Positions 53,886 to 63,231 of a DNA stretch of 64,000 bases are shown piece after piece. The stretch is from Pseudomonas bubulae (lineage in GTDB: Bacteria > Pseudomonadota > Gammaproteobacteria > Pseudomonadales > Pseudomonadaceae), in the NCBI RefSeq assembly GCF_037023725.1, contig NZ_CP146077.1:2827001-2891000 (forward strand), written 5' to 3'. The notes under the pieces are model-generated. The model searched no databases and was not told the origin of the DNA. It saw nothing but the letters and a program-made list of their open reading frames with translations. Position numbers and translations under genes: made by a program. How positions within the stretch are numbered: position 1 is the stretch's first letter; each line of letters opens with the position of its first letter.

Positions 53886-55589
53886 TCACGTCAACGCTGG
53901 TGTACGCGGCGGGATCATGCGTTTGCTGCCGGTTGCCTCAAATGCCGAAGCAAAGCGCAGCAATGTCGAATCGTCATAGGCGCGACCGGCAAACGTCAGC
54001 CCCACCGGCATGCCGATGTCGGCCATCACGCCCATGGGCACGGTCACGGTCGGTACGCCCAGATGGCGGATGGCCAGGTTGCCGTTGGCCACCCACACGC
54101 CGTTGCTCCAGGCGATATCCGCCGACGCCGGGTTCACATCCGCATCTGCCGGGGCCACATCGGCCACGGTCGGGAACAGCACGGCATCCAGCCCCAGGCG
54201 ATCCATCCAGTCTTCCAGGTCGATGCGCCGGGTTTTTTCAAGGCCGCGCAGACCGTCTGGCACGCTACTGATCTGATCCCACGGGGTAATGCCGCGCTGG
54301 GCCATGCGCACGTATTCGTCCATGCCAGCCGCCAGTTCGTCTTCACGGTTGGGCAGGGTGCCCGGGTCGTGAGGGAAAATCAGCGGCCCATCGACGTCGG
54401 CCAACCGGTTGAGTTTAGGGTCACCGTTGGCGCGCAGGAAATCATCGAACGCCCACGCGGACAACTCCCAAAGCTCGTCATGCATAAACTCTTTGGATAC
54501 CAGCCCGCGGGTGAACACGGTTGGCGCGCCGGGGCGATCGCCTTCGCAGTTGGAAACCAGCGGGAAGTCCACTTCAATCACTTCGCCGCCCTGGGCCTCG
54601 ATGGCCTTGCGCGCGGCTTGCCACAGGTCGATCACCGAGGCACGGGTGATGATGCGTTGCCCGGTGGGGCCGCCGATGCCCGGTGCTTCGGATGTGCCGG
54701 CCTCGGGGTCGGCATTGATATACATGCGCGGTACGCCAAAGCGTTTGCCGGCCAGTGCTTCGCTGCCGGCATTGAGTTGTGCATAGGAGGCCGGACGCAC
54801 CGAAGCCACACTCGGAATCGGTACCCAGGGCTGCAGGCGCCACAGGTCTCCACGGGTATCAGTATCTTCAGCGACGACCACATCGAGCACTTCGAGCAAG
54901 TCGGCCATGGTGCGGGCAAAGGGCACCACCACGTCCATGGTCGGCGTCAGCGGCCAGTTGCCACGTACCGAAATCACGCCCCGTGAAGGGGTGTAGGCGC
55001 ACAGGCCGTTGTTGGACGCCGGGCCGCGCCCGCTCGACCAGGTTTCTTCCGCCAGGCCGAAGGCCGAGAAGCTGGCCGCCGTGGCCGTACCCGCACCGTT
55101 GGACGAGCCGGAGGCAAAAGGTGCCGTCAGGTAGTGGGCGTTGTACGGGCTTTCAGCGCGGCCATAGACCCCGCGCTGCATACCGCCGTTGGCCATGGGC
55201 GGCATATTGGTCTTGCCCAGGCAGATGGCACCGGCACCGCGCAGGCGCTCGATGGTGAATGCATCGCGGTACGCCACCAGGTCCTTGAAGGCGGGGCTGC
55301 CCGACGCGGCGGTCAGGCCCTTGACCAGGTAACTGTCCTTGGCGGTATAGGGGATGCCGTCCAGCGGGCCGAGGGTCTGGCCCTTGGCCCGGCGGTCGTC
55401 GGAGGCCTGCGCCTCGGTCATTGCCAGGGGGTTGCGCACCACCACGGCATTGAGGGCGGTGGGGGTGTCAGCTGTGTCGTAGGCGTCGATCCGCGCCAGA
55501 TAAGCCTGTACCAGTTCTACCGCCGTGGTCTGGCCGGATTCGAGCGCGGCGCGCAGTTGGGCTATGGACACCTCGGTGACTTCAATCAT
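53886..55589 (-). CDS. Amidase signature-family enzyme
   Basis: A 567-residue Ser-cisSer-Lys amidase. The triad is expected at K84 (YTAKDSYLVKG), a Ser in the FASGSSNGAGTATAA loop (near 160-165) and S186. The region normally read as DTGGSIRIPA is altered here to ETWSSGRGPA, keeping the Ser and Arg. It may therefore belong to a divergent branch with unusual substrate. The ATG at 55589 gives the standard amidase start. A LysR gene lies upstream on the same strand, and a divergent amino-acid transporter and peptidase operon lies beyond it; amide or amino-acid amide use is plausible. Confidence 0.87.
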   Translation of the reverse strand: MIEVTEVSIAQLRAALESGQTTAVELVQAYLARIDAYDTADTPTALNAVVVRNPLAMTEAQASDDRRAKGQTLGPLDGIPYTAKDSYLVKGLTAASGSPAFKDLVAYRDAFTIERLRGAGAICLGKTNMPPMANGGMQRGVYGRAESPYNAHYLTAPFASGSSNGAGTATAASFSAFGLAEETWSSGRGPASNNGLCAYTPSRGVISVRGNWPLTPTMDVVVPFARTMADLLEVLDVVVAEDTDTRGDLWRLQPWVPIPSVASVRPASYAQLNAGSEALAGKRFGVPRMYINADPEAGTSEAPGIGGPTGQRIITRASVIDLWQAARKAIEAQGGEVIEVDFPLVSNCEGDRPGAPTVFTRGLVSKEFMHDELWELSAWAFDDFLRANGDPKLNRLADVDGPLIFPHDPGTLPNREDELAAGMDEYVRMAQRGITPWDQISSVPDGLRGLEKTRRIDLEDWMDRLGLDAVLFPTVADVAPADADVNPASADIAWSNGVWVANGNLAIRHLGVPTVTVPMGVMADIGMPVGLTFAGRAYDDSTLLRFASAFEATGSKRMIPPRTPALT

Positions 55590-55690
55590 GGGCTTACCGC
55601 TTGAGGACAATGGGAAACCGCAGAGCTTAGCGAAACTCCTGCCTGCACAGCCAGCCCATGTGATATTTGATGTCGTAAATATGTACCGTG

Positions 55691-55783
55691 CCTTGTGGGA
55701 GCGGGCTTGCTCGCGATTGGGTCGGCGCGGTGTATCCGCAATACCGAGGCGCTGGCTTCGCGAGCAAGCCCGCTCCCACAAGG
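55691..55783. repeat. REP element
   Basis: CCTTGTGGGAGCGGGCTTGC and GCAAGCCCGCTCCCACAAGG pair across about 55 bases, between the LysR and amidase genes. Confidence 0.85.
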
Positions 55784-55804
55784 GGCTTGCGCATCAGGTG
55801 GATT

Positions 55805-56674
55805 TTACAACCGCTGCCAGAGCGCTTCTGCCTGGGGGTTGCGGTTGTCCCGCCAGCGCACCAGGATCACTTCCAGATGGTCGGACTCCATGTCCGGGTA
55901 CACGCGCACCAGTTCACCGCGCTCAATCAGCGGCGCCACCATGCTGTGGGGCATGCACGCCACCCCCTGGCCACTGGCGACCATCGGTTTGAGTGCCTCG
56001 GACACCGTGGCCTCGAATACCTGCAGCAAACGCTGAGGCTGGGGGTGACGGTTGATCTGGGTACGCGACAGTTCATGCAATTGCGCACTGCGCGAATAGC
56101 TGAGCAGCGGGATCGGTTCGTCGGTCTGGGTGCAATGCGCCGCCAGTTGCGGAGTGGCCACCCAGTACAGCTCGTCATGACCCAGGGACTTGACCTCGAA
56201 CTCGCTCTGGCGCGAGTAGGGTGCGGTCTTGGTGTCGCGATAGAACAGGATGAAGTCGCAGCGCCCGGACATCAGCGCCATGTAGTAGTCGTCGGTGCTG
56301 CGATAGCCCGTGTCGATACGGGTGAACAGCGGCGCCTGCGGGCTGTTCAACTGGCTGATCCAGCCCGGGAAAAAGTTGCACGCCAGGGTATGCAGCGAGG
56401 CAAAGGTCAGCGGCCGGTTGAGCACCTTGACGCTTTGCTCGCAGTCGCGGGCCATGCGTACCAGCTCAACGGCATTGGGCAGCAGCGCTTCGCCAGCAGC
56501 GGTCAGGCGCACCGGGTTGCGCTCGCGGTCGATCAGGGTCGCGCCCAGGTGGGCTTCCAGCAATTGAATGCGTCGGCTCAGCGCCGATTGCGATGAGTTG
56601 CGCATGCTGGCCGCGGCCGTGAACTTGCCGGTATCGGCCAGGGCGAGAAAATCTTCGTACCAGTCAATGTTCAT
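55805..56674 (-). CDS. LysR-type regulator
   Basis: A 289-residue LysR family protein. The helix-turn-helix is WYEDFLALADTGKFTAAASM followed by RNSSQSALSRRIQLLEAHLG; the effector domain runs from about residue 90. It is divergent from the amino-acid ABC transporter operon across about 150 bases, so it probably controls that operon. The REP element separates it from the amidase downstream. The start at 56674 begins MNIDWYEDF, the usual LysR beginning. Confidence 0.9.
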   Translation of the reverse strand: MNIDWYEDFLALADTGKFTAAASMRNSSQSALSRRIQLLEAHLGATLIDRERNPVRLTAAGEALLPNAVELVRMARDCEQSVKVLNRPLTFASLHTLACNFFPGWISQLNSPQAPLFTRIDTGYRSTDDYYMALMSGRCDFILFYRDTKTAPYSRQSEFEVKSLGHDELYWVATPQLAAHCTQTDEPIPLLSYSRSAQLHELSRTQINRHPQPQRLLQVFEATVSEALKPMVASGQGVACMPHSMVAPLIERGELVRVYPDMESDHLEVILVRWRDNRNPQAEALWQRL

Positions 56675-56828
56675 AGACTTATTCCAATATTCGATAGCCC
56701 GTCCAGCATAGTGGATCAATTGCCGCTATCCGCGCCATGCCGCCGTCTTTATTGTGCACCTAAACCGCCACCTGCCGTTGGATTGTGGTTGACAGGCATA
56801 ACAAGAAGAATTTTAAAAGGGCAATGAT

Positions 56829-57866
56829 ATGCACAAATTGAATAGGGCCAAGCTTTTGCTGGGGGCTCCGCTGTTGGCCCTGCTGTTGACCGGTGCCCAG
56901 GCTGCCCAGGCAGGTGTGCTGGACAAGGTCAAAGCCCATGGCAGCGTGCGCTGCGGGGTAGCAGGTGACAAACCGGGGTTTTCGCTGATCGATGACAAGG
57001 GCCGCTGGACCGGTATGGACGTAGACCTGTGCCGCGCTGTGGCCGCTGCGGTGCTGGGGGATGCAGACAAGGTCGAGTACCTGACCACCACCGCCAAAAA
57101 CCGCTTTACCGCCCTGGCTTCCGGGGAGATCGACATTCTGTCCCGTGCCGCTTCCTGGACCGCTGAACGCATAGCCAACCTGGGCGTGGACTTCACCACG
57201 GTCTGGTTCTACGACGGTCAGGGCTTTATGACCCACGCTGCCGACGGCATCGAGAAACTCACCGACCTGGACGGTGCCACTTTCTGCCTGTCACCGGGCA
57301 CCACCTCCGAGCAAAACCTGGAGGACTATTTTGGCCGCCGTGGCCTGACTTACAAAACCGTGGTCATCGAAAAAAGCCCCGAACTCTACGCTGCCTTCCA
57401 GCGCGGGCGCTGTAACGCCATTTCCAATGACTCTTCGGGGCTGGCGGCGCGTTTGGCGCTGATGAACAACCCCAAGGACTATGCGCTGCTGCCCGAGGTG
57501 ATTTCCAAGGAGCCGTTGGGGGCCTTTGTCGCACAGGGTGATACGGTCTGGCGCAATATTGTGACCTGGACCGCCTATGCCCTGATGACCGGCGAAGAAC
57601 TGGGCGTGACCTCGGATAACGTCGACGAGTTGCGTGGCAACAAGAGCGCATCCACCGATATCGCCCGTTTGCTGGGCACCGAAGGCACCATCGGCAAGTC
57701 CTTTGGCCTGGACAGTGACTGGGCCTATCGCGCCCTCAAGCAAGTCGGCAACTACGCGCAAATCTACGACCGTAACCTCGGCCAGCAGACGGCATTGAAC
57801 ATCCCGCGCGGCCTCAACCGCAGCTGGAAAGACCATGGCCTGATGTACGCGCCGCCGATTCGCTGA
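56829..57866 (+). CDS. Amino-acid ABC transporter substrate-binding protein (AapJ type)
   Basis: A 345-residue periplasmic binding protein with a signal peptide (residues 1-28, LLLGAPLLALLLTGAQAAQA). Family features are VKAHGSVRCGVAGDKPGFSL, GMDVDLCRAVAAAVLGDADK, TAKNRFTALASGEIDILSRA, and GTEGTIGKSFGLDSDWAYRA near the end. This group feeds general L-amino-acid transporters of the Aap/Bzt type. First gene of a five-gene run; AAAAGG precedes the ATG. Confidence 0.92.
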   Translation: MHKLNRAKLLLGAPLLALLLTGAQAAQAGVLDKVKAHGSVRCGVAGDKPGFSLIDDKGRWTGMDVDLCRAVAAAVLGDADKVEYLTTTAKNRFTALASGEIDILSRAASWTAERIANLGVDFTTVWFYDGQGFMTHAADGIEKLTDLDGATFCLSPGTTSEQNLEDYFGRRGLTYKTVVIEKSPELYAAFQRGRCNAISNDSSGLAARLALMNNPKDYALLPEVISKEPLGAFVAQGDTVWRNIVTWTAYALMTGEELGVTSDNVDELRGNKSASTDIARLLGTEGTIGKSFGLDSDWAYRALKQVGNYAQIYDRNLGQQTALNIPRGLNRSWKDHGLMYAPPIR

Positions 57867-57879
57867 GGGGATTTCTGTG

Positions 57880-59034
57880 ATGTCGACCCATCGTTCGCCC
57901 AATCTGCGCCTGTCGAGCGTGCTGCAGCAGGGGCTGGTACTGGCTCTGGTTGCCGCGGTGTTTTATCTGCTCTCCAGCAACGCCGCGCTGAACTTGAAGA
58001 ACCTCAATATCGCCTCGGGATTCGGTTTTCTGTCCCAGCGCGCAGGCTATGACATCAGCTTCTCGCTGATTGATTACACCCCGGATGCGACCTATGCCCG
58101 CGCCTATCTGGTGGGCTTGCTCAACACGCTGCTGGTGTCGGTGCTGAGCATTGTGCTGGCGACCCTGCTGGGAGGTGCGCTGGGCATGGCGCGCGTCTCT
58201 GACAACTGGCTGATCAAGCGCCTGAGCGGCACCTGCATCGAATTTTTGCGCAATGTGCCGCTGGTGGTGCATCTGGTCTGGTGGTACGGCCTGGTGCTGG
58301 CGCTGCCCGGGGTCAAGCACTCGGCCTCGCTGTTTGGCGTGGTGTTTCTGAACAACAACGGCCTCACTCTGCCCTGGCTCGAACAGGGCAGTGTGGTCGG
58401 CTGGGGGCTTTTCCTCATGCTGCTGGGCACGTTGCTGGCTTATGTGTTTTGTCGCTTGAAGGAAGCCCGCGGGCCATGGCGCGGTTTTGCCTGCAGACGC
58501 TGGCCCGCGCTGTTGGCTGGGGCGGTGCTGCTGCCCGTGCTGGTGTATGCCTTGAGTGATGCCCATGTGCAATGGGAAGTACCGGTGCAGCGCGGTTTCG
58601 GTTTCAAGGGCGGAATCACCCTGGTGCCGGAGATGCTTGCGTTATGCCTGGCCTTGTCGTTCTACAGCGCCAGTTATATCGCCGAGATTGTGCGTGGCGC
58701 GATTGAGTCGGTACACCGCGGCCAGTACGAAGCGGCCAGGGCGCTCGGCTTCAAATCCGGTTCCACAATGCGCCAGTTGATCGTACCCCAGGCCATCTAC
58801 CCGATGATCCCGCAGATCACCAACACGTACCTGAATATCGTCAAGAACTCTTCACTGGGGGTGGTCATCGGTTTTATGGAACTGGTGTCGTCCACCGGCG
58901 GAACAACCCTGAACCAGACCGGCCAGGCCATTGAATGCATCGCGCTGGTTATGGGCACTTACTGCCTGATCAGCCTGGTGATCTCCCTGGGGATGAACAT
59001 CTACAACCACCGTATCGGCCAGAGGGGGCACTGA
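57880..59034 (+). CDS. Amino-acid ABC transporter permease (AapQ type)
   Basis: A 384-residue inner-membrane permease. It starts with a helix near residues 15-34 and a long periplasmic loop typical of AapQ. The coupling loop is near 275-300 (EIVRGAIESVHRGQYEAARA, LGFKSGSTMRQLIVPQAI). GGGG lies upstream; a GTG one codon earlier is an equally possible start. It works with the second permease and the ATPase below. Confidence 0.92.
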   Translation: MSTHRSPNLRLSSVLQQGLVLALVAAVFYLLSSNAALNLKNLNIASGFGFLSQRAGYDISFSLIDYTPDATYARAYLVGLLNTLLVSVLSIVLATLLGGALGMARVSDNWLIKRLSGTCIEFLRNVPLVVHLVWWYGLVLALPGVKHSASLFGVVFLNNNGLTLPWLEQGSVVGWGLFLMLLGTLLAYVFCRLKEARGPWRGFACRRWPALLAGAVLLPVLVYALSDAHVQWEVPVQRGFGFKGGITLVPEMLALCLALSFYSASYIAEIVRGAIESVHRGQYEAARALGFKSGSTMRQLIVPQAIYPMIPQITNTYLNIVKNSSLGVVIGFMELVSSTGGTTLNQTGQAIECIALVMGTYCLISLVISLGMNIYNHRIGQRGH

Positions 59035-59036
59035 AC

Positions 59037-60134
59037 ATGACCGCAATGAATCAGGCACTGGCAGTCCCGCTGGCACCGCCGCGCTTGCCCTGGGTACAGC
59101 GCGCCGCAGCCTGGAGCCGCAGCCAGTTGTTCCCCAGCGTGGGCCACAGCCTGCTGACCCTGGGCGTGCTGGCGCTGCTGTGCTGGTGCATTCCTGCTGC
59201 GCTGAACTGGCTGGTATTCGATGCCACCTTCATCGGCAGCAGTGCCAAAGACTGCAACCCCGGCGGCGCCTGCTGGTTGCCGATTACCCAACGCTGGAAC
59301 CTGTTTGTGTACGGCTTCTATCCGCAAGCCGAACAGTGGCGGGTAAGCCTGGCACTGGTGCTGGCAGGGGCGGCGTTTGTCTTGCTGTTTTTCAAGCGCC
59401 TGGACCGTCGCCTGCTGCTGGCGTATCTGGCGTTGCTGCCGATCGTGATGTGGTGGCTGCTCAAGGGCGGTGCCGGTTTGCCCGAGGTGTCTTCGACCAA
59501 GTTCGCCGGGATGCTGGTGACAGTATTCCTGGGCACCGCCGGGATGATTTTCGCGCTGCCGCTGGGGATTTTGCTGGCGCTGGGCCGACGTTCGAAACTG
59601 CCGGTGGTGCGCATGCTTTGCGTGCTCTATATCGAACTGGTGCGCTCGGTGCCGGTGATTTCGCTGCTGTTTATGGCTTCGCTGATGATTCAGCTGTTCC
59701 TGCCGCCGGATTCGGCCTTCGACATCCTCTTGCGGGTGCAACTGGTGCTGATCCTGTTTACCGCCGCCTATATGGCTGAAACCCTGCGCGGCGGTTTGCA
59801 GAACCTGCCCAAGGGCCAATACGAGGCGGCCATGGCGCTGGGTTTTGGTTACTGGAAAACCATGGGCCAGATCATTTTGCCGCAAGTGCTCAAGCAATCC
59901 ATTGCGCCCTTGCTCACGCAGTTTATCGGCCTGTTCAAAGAGACCACGCTGGTGATGATCGTCGGCGTACTGGACATCGTCGGTATCGCCATGAGCACCG
60001 CCGTCGCCCCGGAATGGGTTGAGTACGGCCACGAAATCTACGTCTTCCTGGCGATCTACTTCTTCGTCATCTGTTTTGCACTGTCGCGCTATGCCCGACA
60101 CCTTGAACAACGTATGGAGCAAAGCCGCTCATGA
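59037..60134 (+). CDS. Amino-acid ABC transporter permease (AapM type)
   Basis: A 365-residue inner-membrane permease with an extended N-terminal half containing paired helices and a loop ([20 protein letters not shown]) typical of AapM. The C-terminal half is the canonical permease domain with coupling loop [20 protein letters not shown]. The ATG follows the AapQ stop by two bases, and the stop overlaps the ATPase start. Confidence 0.92.
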   Translation: MTAMNQALAVPLAPPRLPWVQRAAAWSRSQLFPSVGHSLLTLGVLALLCWCIPAALNWLVFDATFIGSSAKDCNPGGACWLPITQRWNLFVYGFYPQAEQWRVSLALVLAGAAFVLLFFKRLDRRLLLAYLALLPIVMWWLLKGGAGLPEVSSTKFAGMLVTVFLGTAGMIFALPLGILLALGRRSKLPVVRMLCVLYIELVRSVPVISLLFMASLMIQLFLPPDSAFDILLRVQLVLILFTAAYMAETLRGGLQNLPKGQYEAAMALGFGYWKTMGQIILPQVLKQSIAPLLTQFIGLFKETTLVMIVGVLDIVGIAMSTAVAPEWVEYGHEIYVFLAIYFFVICFALSRYARHLEQRMEQSRS

Positions 60135-60907
60135 TCAGCAAACCCAAGGCTGATGCCGCCGCAATGGTACGCATCGAACAATTGAACAAGTGGTTCGGCA
60201 ATGCCCATGTGCTGAAAAACATCTCGCTGAATGTCCATGCCGGGGAAAAAGTAGTGATCTGCGGGCCTTCGGGCTCCGGCAAGTCAACTCTGATCCGCTG
60301 CATCAACCAGCTGGAACAACACCAGCAGGGCCTGGTTGTCGTGCTGGGCGAGGAACTTGACGGCAACCTCAAGGGGCTTGAGCGCATCCGCCGCCAGGTG
60401 GGCATGTGCTTCCAGCACTTCAACCTGTTCCCGCACCTCACGGTGCTGAAAAACTGCACGTTACCGCAGACTTCCAACCTGGGCGTGCCCGAGGCTGAGG
60501 CCATTGAACGAGCGCTGGGCTTGCTGGACAAGGTCAAGATGCGCGACCACGCCAACAAGTTTCCGTCGCAGTTATCCGGTGGCCAGCAGCAACGAATCGC
60601 CATAGCCCGGGCGCTGTGCATGCAACCCAAGGTCATGCTGTTTGACGAGCCGACCTCGGCCCTGGACCCGGAAATGATCGCTGAAGTGCTGGACGTCATG
60701 ACCGGCCTGGCCCAGGAAGGCATGACCATGATCTGCGTGACCCACGAAATGGGTTTTGCACGCAAGGTAGCCGACCGCATTGTCTTTATGGATCAGGGTG
60801 AAATCATTGAAGAGGCCCCCCCGGAGCGGTTTTTCTCGGCCCCTGAATCACCTCGAACCCAACGTTTTTTGAGCCAGATCATCAATCACGGAGTGCATGC
60901 CCAATGA
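60131..60907 (+). CDS. Amino-acid ABC transporter ATPase (AapP type)
   Basis: A 258-residue ABC ATPase. Walker A is [10 protein letters not shown], signature [20 protein letters not shown], Walker [13 protein letters not shown], and the switch His is in [14 protein letters not shown]. It overlaps the AapM-type permease by four bases and the peptidase start by four, so transporter and peptidase are translated as one unit. Confidence 0.95.
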   Translation: MISKPKADAAAMVRIEQLNKWFGNAHVLKNISLNVHAGEKVVICGPSGSGKSTLIRCINQLEQHQQGLVVVLGEELDGNLKGLERIRRQVGMCFQHFNLFPHLTVLKNCTLPQTSNLGVPEAEAIERALGLLDKVKMRDHANKFPSQLSGGQQQRIAIARALCMQPKVMLFDEPTSALDPEMIAEVLDVMTGLAQEGMTMICVTHEMGFARKVADRIVFMDQGEIIEEAPPERFFSAPESPRTQRFLSQIINHGVHAQ

Positions 60908-61863
60908 CCCAATCCATTGCGATGGCCTTGCATGGCGGTGCCGGTGTGCTGATGCCCGGTGTTTTGACCCGCGAAGACGAACAGGCGATCCACGCAGCAC
61001 TGCTGCAGGCGCTCAAGGCGGGTGTCGATGTCCTGGAAAAGGGCGGCAGCAGTCTGGATGCGGTACAGGCCAGTGTGGTTGAGCTTGAAGAGTGCCCCTG
61101 GTTCAACGCCGGCAAAGGCGCGGTGTTTACCCACAGCGGTGACCACGAACTGGACGCCGCGATCATGAACGGGGCCAACCTGGAAGCCGGAGCCGTAGCC
61201 GGCGTGCATCATGTGCGCAACCCGATATGCGGTGCGCGGGCGGTGCTGGAGCATAGCGAGCATGTGCTGCTGGCCGGTGCCGGGGCGGACTTGTTCCTGT
61301 CCGAACAGGCGGGTCTCGAACATGTCAGCAATGACTGGTACGACACGCCTTTGCGTCGTCGCCAGTGGGCTGCGCAACAGCAGCAACCGGAGACGGTGTT
61401 GCTGGAGCCGGGAGGTGTGGAGAAAAAATTCGGCACTGTGGGGGCTGTCGCCCTGGACCGTCACGGCCATGTAGCAGCAGCCACCTCCACCGGGGGCATC
61501 ACCAACAAACGCTACGGCCGGGTGGGTGACTCGCCACTGATTGGCTCCGGCACCTGGGCGGATGACCGCAGCGCGGCGATTTCGGCGACCGGCCACGGCG
61601 AGTTCTTTATGCGCACCGTGGTGGCCCACAATATTGCATCGCGTATTCGCCTGGTGGGCTCGAGCCTGGCAGACGCCTGCGAGCAAGTTGTACAGGGCGA
61701 GCTCAAGGAGCTGGGTGGTAACGGCGGCGTGGTCGCCGTGACACCGGGCGGCGAGACCGTGCTGAGCTTTAATACGCCGGGCATGTACCGCGCCTGGCTG
61801 GATACTGACGGCGGCCTGCACACCGCCATTTATGCCGAGGACGACTGCCTGCATCGACTTTGA
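60904..61863 (+). CDS. Isoaspartyl peptidase / L-asparaginase (Ntn-hydrolase)
   Basis: A 319-residue plant-type asparaginase/isoaspartyl dipeptidase. Self-cleavage should expose T178 ([16 protein letters not shown]) as nucleophile; [20 protein letters not shown] and [20 protein letters not shown] complete the active site. The N-terminal ALHGGAG is the family start. It hydrolyses beta-aspartyl dipeptides or asparagine to aspartate. Being the last gene of an amino-acid ABC transporter operon is informative: the transporter may import beta-aspartyl compounds, asparagine or aspartate. The E. coli relative iaaA sits with a glutathione peptide transporter. Confidence 0.9.
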   Translation: MTQSIAMALHGGAGVLMPGVLTREDEQAIHAALLQALKAGVDVLEKGGSSLDAVQASVVELEECPWFNAGKGAVFTHSGDHELDAAIMNGANLEAGAVAGVHHVRNPICGARAVLEHSEHVLLAGAGADLFLSEQAGLEHVSNDWYDTPLRRRQWAAQQQQPETVLLEPGGVEKKFGTVGAVALDRHGHVAAATSTGGITNKRYGRVGDSPLIGSGTWADDRSAAISATGHGEFFMRTVVAHNIASRIRLVGSSLADACEQVVQGELKELGGNGGVVAVTPGGETVLSFNTPGMYRAWLDTDGGLHTAIYAEDDCLHRL

Positions 61864-61876
61864 GTGAATTGACCCG

Positions 61877-61916
61877 CGGGGCGGCTGGAGATTAGTCTCG
61901 ATCTCCTTTCGCCCCG
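61877..61916 (+). promoter_or_regulatory. Two-part hairpin before the NIPSNAP gene
   Basis: CGGGGCG/CGCCCCG encloses GGAGAT/ATCTCC with an 8-base loop, in the 65 bases between peptidase stop and NIPSNAP start. No T run follows; the hairpin ends just before the ribosome site. Confidence 0.45.
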
Positions 61917-61928
61917 TGGAATGCATCG

Positions 61929-62234
61929 ATGATCACCTGCTACCTGCGTTACGTGATTGACCCTTACCAACTGGCCGAATTCGAGGCCTATGCCAAAGTC
62001 TGGATCCCGCTGGTAGCCAAATTTGGCGGCCAGCATCACGGTTACTTCCTGCCCTCGGAAGGTGCCAATAACATTGCTCTGGCCATGTTTACCTTCCCCA
62101 GCCTCGCAGCCTATGAAGACTACCGCGAACGCTCAAAAACGGATGCCGAATGCATTGCCGCGTTCAAACTGGCTGAAGATAATCGCTGTATCCTGAGTTA
62201 CGAGCGCAGCTTTTTCAGGCCGGTTTTCGACTAA
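61929..62234 (+). CDS. NIPSNAP family protein
   Basis: A 101-residue ferredoxin-like alpha/beta-barrel protein of the NIPSNAP type (MITCYLRYVIDPYQLAEFEA, GGQHHGYFLPSEGANNIALA). Dimers of such proteins often bind small ligands, but no enzyme activity is fixed. It is separated from the peptidase by a hairpin and followed 29 bases later by an SRPBCC gene; the two may form a small unit for an unknown small-molecule step. Confidence 0.85.
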   Translation: MITCYLRYVIDPYQLAEFEAYAKVWIPLVAKFGGQHHGYFLPSEGANNIALAMFTFPSLAAYEDYRERSKTDAECIAAFKLAEDNRCILSYERSFFRPVFD

Positions 62235-62263
62235 CCCCCACTTCTTCAAAGAGGCATGCCCCT

Positions 62264-62674
62264 ATGGCAACTGCATCCGCATTTATTGATATTCCCGCTT
62301 CACCCGATCAGGTCTGGCAATTGATCGGTGGTTTCAACTCGCTGCCGGACTGGTTGCCCCTGGTTGCCGTCAGCGAAGCTGGCGAAGGCGGGCGCTTGCG
62401 CCATCTGCAGACCGTGGATGGCACGGTGATCGTTGAGCGCCTGCAAGCATTCGACAATGCCGGCAAGACCTACAGCTACTCCATTGTCGAGGCGCCGTTT
62501 CCGGTGACCGACTACCTGGCGACCTTGCGCGTTGAAGCGCTGGGCGACGGCGCCCGTGTGACCTGGTCGGGGCAGTTCACCCCGGCAGGTGTAAGCACTG
62601 AAGCTGCCGAAGAGCTGTTTACCGGGGTCTATCAGGGTGGGCTGGCGGCGCTGAGCGGCAATTTCGCAGGCTGA
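62264..62674 (+). CDS. SRPBCC family (MxaD/polyketide-cyclase-like) protein
   Basis: A 136-residue helix-grip protein. The N-terminus has DIPASPDQVWQLIGGFNSLP then DWLP, the usual family start; later ALGDGARVTWSGQFTPAG and the long C-terminal helix complete the cavity. It probably binds a hydrophobic ligand. AGAGGC precedes the ATG. Its role with the neighbouring NIPSNAP protein is unknown. Confidence 0.85.
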   Translation: MATASAFIDIPASPDQVWQLIGGFNSLPDWLPLVAVSEAGEGGRLRHLQTVDGTVIVERLQAFDNAGKTYSYSIVEAPFPVTDYLATLRVEALGDGARVTWSGQFTPAGVSTEAAEELFTGVYQGGLAALSGNFAG

Positions 62675-62678
62675 TTTG

Positions 62679-62767
62679 TTGTGGGAGCGGGCTTGCCCGC
62701 GATGGTATCGACGCGGTTCGACGGGCACACCGCAGCGCCTGAATCGCAGGCAAGCCAGCTCCCACAG
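62679..62767. repeat. REP element
   Basis: TTGTGGGAGCGGGCTTGCC and GGCAAGCCAGCTCCCACAG pair imperfectly across about 50 bases, just after the SRPBCC gene. Confidence 0.8.
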
Positions 62768-62809
62768 GGCATGTTGTGCTCACATAAATGAGGTTTGCCT
62801 GATCATTAT

Positions 62810-62895
62810 TGTGGGAGCGAGCCTGCTCGCGAAGGTATCGATGCGGTCTACCAACTGAACCGCGTCGCCTGAATCGCTCGAGCCCAGTTCCCACA
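62810..62895. repeat. REP element, decayed right arm
   Basis: The left arm TGTGGGAGCGAGCCTGCTCG is intact; the right arm (CTCGAGCCCAGTTCCCACA) has several changes. It is a second copy 40 bases after the previous REP. Confidence 0.75.
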
Positions 62896-63035
62896 TTAAA
62901 TGCAAGCGCAAAAGTGGGTTGAAAATACCCGTTATCCGTGCCGTGATGGCCATTTCAAATCAACTAAATCTTAAAAAGTGTGGCTATTTAATGACTTAGG
63001 TCAGTATTGCCTTGAAATAAAATGTGCAGAATCAC

Positions 63036-63139
63036 TTGTTACTGATTGTTACGATAGGGTAAGATCGCCCTGCGTTCACCTACCACGGTTTATGCATTTT
63101 TAAGCCCCAAGTTTCCATCAGCTACTTGGGCTTTTTTTT
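63036..63139 (+). ncRNA. Candidate small RNA with own promoter and terminator
   Basis: TTGTTA (63036-63041) and TAAGAT (63060-63065), 18 bases apart, could be a sigma-70 promoter. A strong terminator follows at 63102-63139: AAGCCCCAAGT pairs with ACTTGGGCTT, then eight T. The predicted transcript of about 68 bases has no open frame worth naming. The alternative is that the terminator simply ends read-through from the SRPBCC gene, about 430 bases upstream. I do not recognise a known Pseudomonas sRNA here. Confidence 0.4.
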
Positions 63140-63174
63140 GCCTGAAATTTGATATTGGATCCAATTTTCGGGCA

Positions 63175-63202
63175 ATAAAAAGGCGCCAATCGCTGGCGCC
63201 TT
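63175..63202 (-). terminator. gudD terminator
   Basis: AAGGCGCCA and TGGCGCCTT form a 9-bp stem with a 5-base loop; on the minus strand it runs into TTTTATT, about 30 bases after the gudD stop. Confidence 0.9.
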
Positions 63203-63231
63203 GTGGCAGTTGCCACGCTCTAATAAGCGAC

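Larger units (their letters stand above)
62675..63231. other. Intergenic region with REP elements and a possible sRNA
   Basis: 557 bases: two REP elements, an AT-rich stretch (62900-63060), a candidate promoter and small transcript, and the gudD terminator. No protein gene is supported. Confidence 0.6.

Noticed and set aside
56789-56817. TTGACA-17-TTTAAA as promoter of the amino-acid transporter operon
   Set aside because: The -35 is perfect, but the -10 would overlap the ribosome site and start transcription within a few bases of the ATG, so it is probably coincidental or only a minor start.
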